Source: Bin87 sp965116565 (GTDB lineage: Bacteria; Chloroflexota; Dehalococcoidia; Lucifugimonadales; UBA3495). Taken from it: DNA of 64,000 nucleotides. The stretch lies in NCBI GenBank assembly GCA_965116565.1, contig OZ220699.1, positions 620,001-684,000 of the forward strand, written 5' to 3'. Below the pieces are notes generated by a model, which saw nothing but the letters and a program-made list of their open reading frames with translations, was not told the DNA's origin and did not search any database. Positions 17,378 through 23,681 of the stretch are shown here, one piece after another (position 1 is the stretch's first letter; each line of letters opens with the position of its first letter). Position numbers and translations under genes: made by a program.

Positions 17378-18127
17378 ATGACTGCACGCAGAATACTTGC
17401 CGTTTGCCTGGTATCCGGCCTCGCCGCGCTGGTGGTGGCAGGTTGCGGGTTCATTCCGAACCCAACCGCCACCGAACCCGCCGAACCCGCTGCCACGGCC
17501 GTACCCGTTCCAGCTACCCAGATTCCACAGGCAACCCAGATCACCGACACCGGCGCGTCGTCCTCGGAATCTGGCGCGTCCACACCAGAGGTCATGGTGA
17601 ACGAGGGTCAGTCCGTCAAGCAGTGGTCGTCGCCTCCGCCGATGACCATAGACCCCGGGTCATCGTATACGGCGGTGCTGAACACGTCGGTGGGCGCGAT
17701 TACGGTCGAGTTGCTGCCGGAGGATGCACCCAACACGGTGAACAACTTCGTGTTCCTGGCCCGCCAGGGGTTTTACGATAACGTGATCTTTCACCGGACC
17801 ATCGAGGGATTCATGATCCAGGGCGGGGACCCCACCGGCACCGGCGGCGGAGGTCCCGGTTACCGTTTCGCCGACGAGCCGGTCCAGCGTCCATATTCGC
17901 GCGGCGTGCTGGCGATGGCCAACGCTGGGCCCAACACCAACGGCAGCCAGTTTTTCATCATGCACGCCGATTACCCGCTGCCTCCCAACTACACCATTTT
18001 CGGGCAGTCCGTGGCCGGATTGGAGACCATCGACGCGATCGCGACCGCGCCCACCCAACCCGGTGGAGAAGGTTCAACTCCCGTCAATCCGGTGGTCATC
18101 CAGTCGGTGGAAATAGTCGGCCCCTGA
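17378..18127 (+). CDS. Lipoprotein peptidyl-prolyl isomerase (cyclophilin)
   Basis: 249 residues. A lipoprotein signal (MTARRILAVCLVSGLAALVV, lipobox VAGC) anchors it outside the membrane, followed by a Thr/Pro/Ala-rich linker to about residue 85. The cyclophilin domain shows FHRTIEGFMIQGGDPTG, GPGYRFADE, ANAGPNTNGSQFFI and YTIFGQSVAG, the short bacterial form with catalytic Arg, Phe and Gln present. It should assist folding of exported proteins. The ATG at 17378 is chosen to give a proper signal peptide. It lies 17 nt after the RraA-like gene. Confidence 0.9.
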   Translation: MTARRILAVCLVSGLAALVVAGCGFIPNPTATEPAEPAATAVPVPATQIPQATQITDTGASSSESGASTPEVMVNEGQSVKQWSSPPPMTIDPGSSYTAVLNTSVGAITVELLPEDAPNTVNNFVFLARQGFYDNVIFHRTIEGFMIQGGDPTGTGGGGPGYRFADEPVQRPYSRGVLAMANAGPNTNGSQFFIMHADYPLPPNYTIFGQSVAGLETIDAIATAPTQPGGEGSTPVNPVVIQSVEIVGP

Positions 18128-18145
18128 TACTGAAGGGTTGTCAGC

Positions 18146-18964
18146 ATGGCTTTTGAAACGCTGCTGTACGAAGAACGGGACAGCATCGGCTACCTTACGC
18201 TGAACCGGCCTGAGAAGCTCAACGCCCTCAGCCCGACGCTTATCTCCGAATTCAGGGAGGCCCTGGAGGCCATCGAGGCCGACCCCGACGTCCGCGTGGT
18301 GATCCTGACCGGCGCGGGCCGAGCTTTTTCCGCGGGTTTCGACATCGAGAGCGAGGCCAGCGGGCCGTCGGGTGAGCCGCTGTCGGTGGATGGTCGGCGT
18401 TCGCGGCTCAAGCACAACATCGATACGTTCCTGATGGTGTGGAACCTGAGCAAGCCGGTGATCGCCGCAGTCAACGGGTACGCGCTGGGCGGCGCGTGCG
18501 AGTTGGTGCAGGTGTGCGACGTGAAGATCGCGTCGGACCGGGCGATGCTGGGCGAGCCGGAAATACGGCTGGGCTACGGCGCGCCGTTCCTGATCACGCC
18601 GTACTCGCTGAACTTGGCTCTGGCCAAGGAAATGATGCTCACCGGCGACATCATCGGCGCGCACGAGGCTGCGCGCATCGGCATGGTGAACCGCGTGGTG
18701 CCTCACGACGACCTGATGGCGGAGTGTGAGAGGGTAGCCCAGAAGATGCGGGGCGTCTCGGCTATAGGCATCAAGACCACCAAGTTGTCGGTCAACCGAG
18801 CCCTGGAATCGGCCGGGTTCCTGTCGGCGCTGAACCACAACCTGGAGTTGATGACGCAGTTCGACACGGCGGAGACGCCGGAGCATGCGGAGTTTGCGCG
18901 CATACGGGAGGAGAGTGGGCTGCGGGCCGCGCTGGAGTGGAGCCGGTCCCGGTTCCCCGATTAG
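18146..18964 (+). CDS. Enoyl-CoA hydratase/isomerase family protein
   Basis: 272 residues of the crotonase fold. Oxyanion-hole segments are visible as GAGRAFSAGFDIES and NGYALGGACELVQVCD; the Glu/Asp region MLGEPEIRLGYGAPF follows. The catalytic Glu pair of classical hydratases is partly conserved (E in CELV and E in GEPEI). Acts on CoA thioesters, probably in fatty-acid or aromatic degradation. Only 18 nt follow the cyclophilin gene. Its stop overlaps the end of a convergent broken coiled-coil gene. A second crotonase is at 54223-55011. Confidence 0.87.
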   Translation: MAFETLLYEERDSIGYLTLNRPEKLNALSPTLISEFREALEAIEADPDVRVVILTGAGRAFSAGFDIESEASGPSGEPLSVDGRRSRLKHNIDTFLMVWNLSKPVIAAVNGYALGGACELVQVCDVKIASDRAMLGEPEIRLGYGAPFLITPYSLNLALAKEMMLTGDIIGAHEAARIGMVNRVVPHDDLMAECERVAQKMRGVSAIGIKTTKLSVNRALESAGFLSALNHNLELMTQFDTAETPEHAEFARIREESGLRAALEWSRSRFPD

Positions 18965-19314
18965 GTTTCGGAATCCTCAGAGTGTCCGTTGACATTCCGC
19001 TGCTGTGCCAACCGGACTATGGTATCGAGTAAGGCTTGCTGGGTCGCGATATTCTGGCGCCGTTCTTCTGCGACCTCCCGTCGTTCAGCGCGCATCTCGT
19101 TGAGGATTTAGGCAAACGTACGGGCGGTTTCTGCGGGGTCGGCACTGGCTTGACGGTAGGCTTCCTCCCGCGCCGCTTCCGCTTGACGGAGCCCTTCCTC
19201 ACGCAACGCAATTAGCCGGGCGGTGTTTTCCTCGTTGCGCTTGCGGGCCTCGGCCAGCTCCAGTTCCGCTTGCTGCCGCGCCTCACGTTCCTCGGCTATC
19301 ATTCTGCGCATCAT
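18961..19314 (-). pseudogene. Coiled-coil protein interrupted by in-frame TAA
   Basis: Starting at ATG 19314 the frame encodes a highly charged coiled coil (RRMIAEEREARQQAELELAE, RQASADPAETARTFA), hits TAA at 19108-19110, and then continues in the same frame as equally protein-like sequence (NEMRAERREVAEERRQNIAT, LLDTIVRLAQQRN) to TAA 18961-18963. One nonsense codon therefore splits what would be a 117-residue protein. It begins 3 nt after the stop of a small membrane-protein frame, suggesting a former two-gene operon. Function unknown. Confidence 0.6.
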
Positions 19315-19317
19315 GGC

Positions 19318-19482
19318 TCAGTCGTAACCTAACTTAAGCGCGCCCACGGCCAGCGCGGCGCCCCCGAATTGCAGCAGAATTTCGACGTTAATGAAACGGG
19401 CGACGATGCCCGGGTTGCACAGTCCGTTAGCTGTGGCGGCAGCCGTGCAAGGCACTTTGGTGATGTACCATATCGTCCACAC
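19318..19482 (-). CDS. Possible small membrane protein (GTG start)
   Basis: 54 residues from GTG 19482: VWTIWYITKVPCTAAATANG, then FINVEILLQFGGAALAVGAL and KLGYD. A hydrophobic C-terminal helix and a short stop-to-start spacing (TGAgccATG) to the coiled-coil frame downstream speak for a real gene, but no ribosome site is evident and the frame is open only back to a TGA just upstream, so it may itself be a truncated remnant. Confidence 0.35.
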   Translation of the reverse strand: MWTIWYITKVPCTAAATANGLCNPGIVARFINVEILLQFGGAALAVGALKLGYD

Positions 19483-19576
19483 AACTGCCGCCCGTGGTCA
19501 AGCCCGGCAGAATCGGAGCGGCCCAGTCCTCCGCAAAATCGCTGGCCCGTTGACGAACGCGGTTCCACACGAGGCG

Positions 19577-20473
19577 CTAGCCGCCGCGCGTCACCTCCAC
19601 GTCGGCCAGTTTCTCGATGAAGTGCAGGATGGCGGAGTGGTCGGCGTCCTGCTCGCCGTCGTTGATGAGCGAGCCGAGCATCTGCTGCACGAGGGCGGTT
19701 ACGGGCAGCGGGACGTTGAGTTCGCCGGCGGTCTGCAGCACGTTGCGCAGGTCCTTCTGGTGCAGGCGGATGCGGAAACCGGCGCGGAAGTTGCGGTCCA
19801 GCATCATGGGGGCCTTGGCCTCCATCACGGCGCTGCCGGCCAGGCCCCCGCGGATGGCGTTGAAGACACGCTCCGGATCGACGCCGGCCTTCTGGGCCAG
19901 CACCATTGCCTCGCTGAGGGCCTCGATGTTGGCGGCCACGATGATCTGGTTGGCCAGCTTGGTGATGTTGCCGGCCCCGACGTCGCCGGTGAGCACCACG
20001 TTGCCGCCCACGACGTCGAGCACGGCCTTGCAGTCGTCGAAAACCGCCTCGTCGCCGCCGACCATGACGGCCAGCGTGCCGGCGATGGCGCCCGGCTCGC
20101 CGCCGCTGACCGGGGCGTCCAGGAATTTCACGCCCTTCTCGTCGCACGCCGCGCCGATCTTCTGGGACATGGAAGGGGCTATGCTGCTCATGTCGATGAT
20201 AACGGAGCCGGGCTCCGCTCCTTCGAGCACGCCCTCGGGGCCCAGGATGGCCCGCTCGGAGTCGGCCGAGTCCGGCAGCATGGTAATGGTTCGGACGCTG
20301 CCCGCCGCCGCTCCCGCCGGGGAGGAGGCTGCCGTCGCGCCTTCCGTAGCCAGTTCTTCGACCGGCTCGCCAATGATGTCGTAAACCGTCAACTCATAGC
20401 CGGCCGTCATCAGGTTGCGGGCCATTGGCTTGCCCATGATTCCCAGCCCGACGAATCCAATCCGCTCTGACAT
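19577..20473 (-). CDS. GarR/HIBADH-type NAD(P)-dependent reductase
   Basis: 298 residues, beta-hydroxyacid dehydrogenase family (tartronate semialdehyde reductase, 3-hydroxyisobutyrate dehydrogenase). Motifs: IGFVGLGIMGKPMARNL (cofactor), LDAPVSGGEPGA (substrate binding), GAGNITKLANQI with the catalytic Lys (position K in TKLANQ), and RLHQKDLRNVL. The motif set and length match 2-hydroxy-3-oxopropionate reductases best. GGAGG lies 8 nt before the ATG. A paralogue of different subgroup is at 35269-36204. Confidence 0.87.
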   Translation of the reverse strand: MSERIGFVGLGIMGKPMARNLMTAGYELTVYDIIGEPVEELATEGATAASSPAGAAAGSVRTITMLPDSADSERAILGPEGVLEGAEPGSVIIDMSSIAPSMSQKIGAACDEKGVKFLDAPVSGGEPGAIAGTLAVMVGGDEAVFDDCKAVLDVVGGNVVLTGDVGAGNITKLANQIIVAANIEALSEAMVLAQKAGVDPERVFNAIRGGLAGSAVMEAKAPMMLDRNFRAGFRIRLHQKDLRNVLQTAGELNVPLPVTALVQQMLGSLINDGEQDADHSAILHFIEKLADVEVTRGG

Positions 20474-20545
20474 TGTGTGTCCTCCGTTGCCAGGCGGTAG
20501 TCTGTCCGGCTGGCTGTTGCCCTAAAAATTTACCATACCGCCGGC

Positions 20546-21697
20546 TTACCGACTACCGAACCGCAGTACGAGCGCGGAGTCAACGGCTGCGTCGGCCGTG
20601 CCCTTGGGTGCGCCGGCGATGTCGCCGAGGGTGGTCGTTGACACCGAGGGTTGTCCGGACAGGTTGGTGACCAACTCTGCCCCAGTATCGTCTGGGACCC
20701 CAGAAGCCACCAGCGTGAGCGCGGCGTCTCCCCACGTCCCGGCGTGGTCGGTTCCCAGCACCGCCACGGCTCTGCCCGATGCGGAGACGCCGGGCACGTC
20801 GCCAAGCAGTTCTACGGAGCCGCAGATGGCGGACAGGGGAGAGAGACCGACCTGCGCCAGCGCGAGGCGGTAGTATCCGGGAGCCGGGATGAGCGAGACC
20901 GTCCCGATGGCAGCCTCGGCCTCCGCCAGCAGGTTGGGCGCGGATTCGGCGGGATCACCCAGGGTCACGACCATTGACCAGAGGCCAGCCCTTATGTCCC
21001 GCACCAGGCGATTGACCAGTTCGGCCCGGTTGTCGGGACGCAGCGGCAACTCCACCGAGCGTATCCAGCGTCGGGCCAAGGACAGGGCGGCCGGCGACCC
21101 GATGACGTAATCGGCCTCGGCGAGCATCTCGCGCGTTTGGATGGGTACCGCCGCAGGATCGCCCGTGCCCAGGCCGGCCATGGTTACCGCCCGTTCCGCC
21201 GACCGGAAGGCAGCCACGAACTTGCGGGTTTCCACCACCTGGCGGGCGTGATTGCCCTCGTGCCCTGAGGTGCGTTCGAGCAGGTCCAGCAGCGACAACG
21301 CGGGAAAGTTGTTCTCGGGGTTGTGGGGCGTGGCCGGCAGGTCCAGTTGGGCAGGAGACAGGCCGGCGATCAGCGTGCGGAACCGCTGGTAGTTGGCCTC
21401 CAGGCGGGCCACGTCGGCGGCGATGCGATCGTCGCGCGCGTCGAAGGGTGGCAGCATCTCCCGCTCACCGGAGGCGATCTCCTCCAGCGCCTGCACGAAG
21501 TTCTCGGTGAGCAGGTGCTGCATGACCTCCCATACCGACCAACGGGAGCCGAGGAACGCCTCCGCCTGGCCCACGCCGTCCAACGCATCCAGCAGGGCAG
21601 CGTGCCCCTCGTCCAGCCTGTGGAGGGCGCGTTGCTGGCGTTCGGTTGGGGAGAGGACTTCATTCTGCACATCGTCGGGCACGCCGTGGGAAACCAT
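20546..21697 (-). CDS. DinB-domain / tetrapyrrole-methylase-like fusion protein
   Basis: 383 residues in two parts. Residues about 17-162 form a DinB-like four-helix domain with the metal-type His residues H61 (VMQHLL), H146 and H150 (SGHEGNHARQ). Residues about 170-383 begin VTMAGLGTGDPAAVPIQTRE and EADYVIGSPAA, the opening of the SUMT/CobI tetrapyrrole (SAM-dependent) methylase fold; the rest is divergent. I know of no standard protein with this combination. ATG 21697 is chosen because AGGTG lies 7 nt upstream. Downstream on the same strand is the GarR-like gene. Confidence 0.6.
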   Translation of the reverse strand: MVSHGVPDDVQNEVLSPTERQQRALHRLDEGHAALLDALDGVGQAEAFLGSRWSVWEVMQHLLTENFVQALEEIASGEREMLPPFDARDDRIAADVARLEANYQRFRTLIAGLSPAQLDLPATPHNPENNFPALSLLDLLERTSGHEGNHARQVVETRKFVAAFRSAERAVTMAGLGTGDPAAVPIQTREMLAEADYVIGSPAALSLARRWIRSVELPLRPDNRAELVNRLVRDIRAGLWSMVVTLGDPAESAPNLLAEAEAAIGTVSLIPAPGYYRLALAQVGLSPLSAICGSVELLGDVPGVSASGRAVAVLGTDHAGTWGDAALTLVASGVPDDTGAELVTNLSGQPSVSTTTLGDIAGAPKGTADAAVDSALVLRFGSR

Positions 21698-21860
21698 ATA
21701 AACACCTGCCGAAACGGGTCCGTTTTTGGGCGGGAACATTATTGCACATGCAGGGCAATCGCATTTGGAATGATGCTGCCGGTCTCTCCTGGGACAGCAG
21801 GCGCCCAAGGACTGAAAAACAGCCATAATTTGGACGAAACTACCAGGGTTGACCTTCCGG

Positions 21861-21881
21861 ATTCCCTGCTTTCGCGGGAAT
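21861..21881. repeat. Dispersed hairpin, ATTCCC...GGGAAT type
   Basis: 6-bp arms (attccc/gggaat) within the ggattccctgctttcgcgggaatgacg sequence; a relative of the hairpins at 12866, 54116, 54190 and 62636. Confidence 0.6.
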
Positions 21882-21924
21882 GACGAGAGTAGAACTTTCA
21901 GACGCGATTGCCCTGGCCCAGCAG

Positions 21925-22121
21925 CGTAACTGTTCAGAGTTGATGGGTTTGCTTGTTATGGATGCCTCACCGGCGGGCTGGCGGAGACGCGTACAGTCCG
22001 GGGATCGGGGAACGTGAGCAAAGGAAGGATTTCTGGATACCGGCTCAAGGCCGGTAGGACGGTGTTGCTTTTGGTATGACGGTTTTGGTGTTAGACGATC
22101 ACCGTAACCCTGAACAGTCAC
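21925..22121. mobile_element. MITE-like element, copy A
   Basis: About 197 bp with imperfect terminal inverted repeats (gtaactgttcagagttga at the left, gtgactgttcagggtta on the opposite strand at the right). It contains an inner hairpin (accggctcaaggccggt). Its reverse complement aligns along almost the entire length with copy B (47179-47357), apart from an extra stretch of about 18 bp. Non-coding. Its right end lies about 40 nt before the VLRF1 gene. Confidence 0.75.
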
Positions 22122-22161
22122 CATCCCGCCCGGACGATTGCACCATCGGTTATCATGGAAT

Positions 22162-22959
22162 ATGTGGCCATCCGATAAACTCACTGCTGCGAGCTTCCGC
22201 CCCGGGCAAACCCTTTCGGTCGCGCGGGCGGAGCGTGAACTTTCGCGACTGCGAGACGCGGAGGAATCCGGCGTTACCGCGTCAACCCTCCACGTGCCGG
22301 CGTTGGGTGGCAACGACGACGCGACCATTGCATCGTTGGCCAGGCACCAAGACGGGCCCTCGTGGATCGACGCCCTGGAGCGGGCCAGCAACCAACTGCT
22401 GCGCTCGTCGACGGGCCTGGTGGCTTTCCGGACCGGCAACACGGGGTTGGCATTGCTGCCGCCGTTCCCGATGGATGCCATTGGCCTGGAACCGGGCATT
22501 CGCGACGAACCGTTGAGCGCCCTGCTGGCGCGCGAGTTCACGGTGGGCGTCGCGCTGGTAAGACTCGGCCGATACGCGGTTGCAATCTATGAGGGACAGC
22601 GACTGGTGGTCTCCAAGACGGACACGCGCTACGTGAAAAGCCGGCACCACGCGGGGGGCACGTCCCAACAGAGGTTCCGGCGGGTGCGTGAGAACCAGAT
22701 CCACCGGCTGTACGTGGAGGCGGCCGGCGTGCTGGAGCGGCAATGGCGGCCGTGGGCGGACCGCCTGGACTACGTGGTATTGGGCGGCGAGGCGGCGACG
22801 GTCAACGGGTTCGTGAGGGAGTGTGACATGCTGGGCCGGCTCGCGTCCATCACGCTGCAACGGCGGCTGGACGTGCGGGAACCCAACCGGGCGTCGCTGG
22901 ATCGGGTGGGCGGCATGCTGTACCAGTGCCGCGCCTACCCTTTGCAGTGGGATGGCTGA
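22162..22959 (+). CDS. VLRF1-type (Vms1-like) release factor / peptidyl-tRNA hydrolase
   Basis: 265 residues. The C-terminal part carries the hallmark of bacterial Vms1-like release factors: TDTRYVKSRHHAGGTSQQRF (ending about residue 173), followed by RRVRENQIHRLYVEAAGVLE and LDYVVLGGEAATVNGFV. In this family the GxSQxRF loop with its Gln is the eRF1-like catalytic element that releases peptides from stalled tRNA on large subunits. The N-terminal 100 residues are a divergent domain. The ATG has no strong ribosome site; TATCAT lies 5 nt upstream, so a leaderless message is possible. No other rescue factor is nearby. Confidence 0.72.
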   Translation: MWPSDKLTAASFRPGQTLSVARAERELSRLRDAEESGVTASTLHVPALGGNDDATIASLARHQDGPSWIDALERASNQLLRSSTGLVAFRTGNTGLALLPPFPMDAIGLEPGIRDEPLSALLAREFTVGVALVRLGRYAVAIYEGQRLVVSKTDTRYVKSRHHAGGTSQQRFRRVRENQIHRLYVEAAGVLERQWRPWADRLDYVVLGGEAATVNGFVRECDMLGRLASITLQRRLDVREPNRASLDRVGGMLYQCRAYPLQWDG

Positions 22960-23008
22960 AACAGTACCATCGCGCTAAAGCAGCGCGCTATCGCTGGTGG
23001 TCCTTACA

Positions 23009-23311
23009 ATGAGCAACACCACTTTCCGCTCCGAAGTCGATCCGCAAATCCTGGATGAGGCGATTGCGGTGCTGGCTGCCAACGGCCTCACAGTATCCGA
23101 CGTCCTCGACGGTTTGCTGAGCTACATTGCCGAACGAAAACGATTGCCTCCTATCGACCTTTTCGTTCCCGAACCCGAACATGGCGACGGTCCTGATCCA
23201 GGGGTGCTTGATTACGCTGCCCTGAATTTCAAGGAACTACTGGCGGCGTGCCCTCTGGACGGAATCGACCTGGATATGACCCGAGAGCCTCCACGGGACA
23301 TCGACGTCTGA
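23009..23311 (+). CDS. RelB/DinJ-like antitoxin
   Basis: 100 residues. N terminus TFRSEVDPQILDEAIAVLAA followed by NGLTVSDVLDGLLSYIAERK is the ribbon-helix-helix DNA-binding pattern of RelB/DinJ antitoxins; the acidic C terminus would wrap the toxin. The stop overlaps the VapC-like start (TGATG), the classic toxin-antitoxin arrangement. The pairing of a RelB-like antitoxin with a PIN toxin is a hybrid but known arrangement. The ribosome site is weak. Confidence 0.7.
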   Translation: MSNTTFRSEVDPQILDEAIAVLAANGLTVSDVLDGLLSYIAERKRLPPIDLFVPEPEHGDGPDPGVLDYAALNFKELLAACPLDGIDLDMTREPPRDIDV

Positions 23312-23634
23312 TGTTCCTTCTGGACACCAACATCATTTCCGAAATACGAAAAGGCAACCGTCGTGATTCCCACCAAGTGGATGTGTTGGAGCATTGGCTA
23401 CGAACCGTCTCCGTCAGGTTTGCGGATCGGATCCTGCCGGTTGATGAAAGGGTTGCAGACGCGTCGGGTCGCATGTATGGACTCCGCAACGTTTCGGCTG
23501 TAGACGGTCTCTTGGCGGAGACTGCTGTGGTCCACGATCTGACGTTGGTCACACGTAATTCGGCTGATGTGGATGGTTTAGGGGCAACCGTGCTGAACCC
23601 TTTTGCCGGTCAACGTGATCCCACTGATCCATAG
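23311..23634 (+). CDS. PIN-domain toxin (VapC-like) with internal deletion
   Basis: 107 residues against about 135 for the family. The start FLLDTNIISEIRKG (acidic D5) and the end VSAVDGLLAETAVVHDLTLV, TRNSADVDG are intact, giving D65 and D86/D88. But the middle segment that in VapC contains the strand SvitlgEirrGie and its catalytic Glu is missing: the sequence jumps from KGNRRDS to VLEHWLRTVSVRFADRILPV. The deletion is in frame. Nuclease activity is therefore doubtful although expression may continue. Confidence 0.75.
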   Translation: MFLLDTNIISEIRKGNRRDSHQVDVLEHWLRTVSVRFADRILPVDERVADASGRMYGLRNVSAVDGLLAETAVVHDLTLVTRNSADVDGLGATVLNPFAGQRDPTDP

Positions 23635-23668
23635 CTGATCCATAAAGGTTGGACCGCAACGCCGATGC

Positions 23669-23674
23669 TATAAT
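23669..23674 (+). promoter_or_regulatory. Extended -10 box of mutS2
   Basis: TGCTATAAT, an extended -10 (TGnTATAAT), ends 7 nt before the mutS2 ATG. Transcription would start at or next to the start codon, i.e. a leaderless mRNA. Confidence 0.55.
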
Positions 23675-23681
23675 TCCGCGC

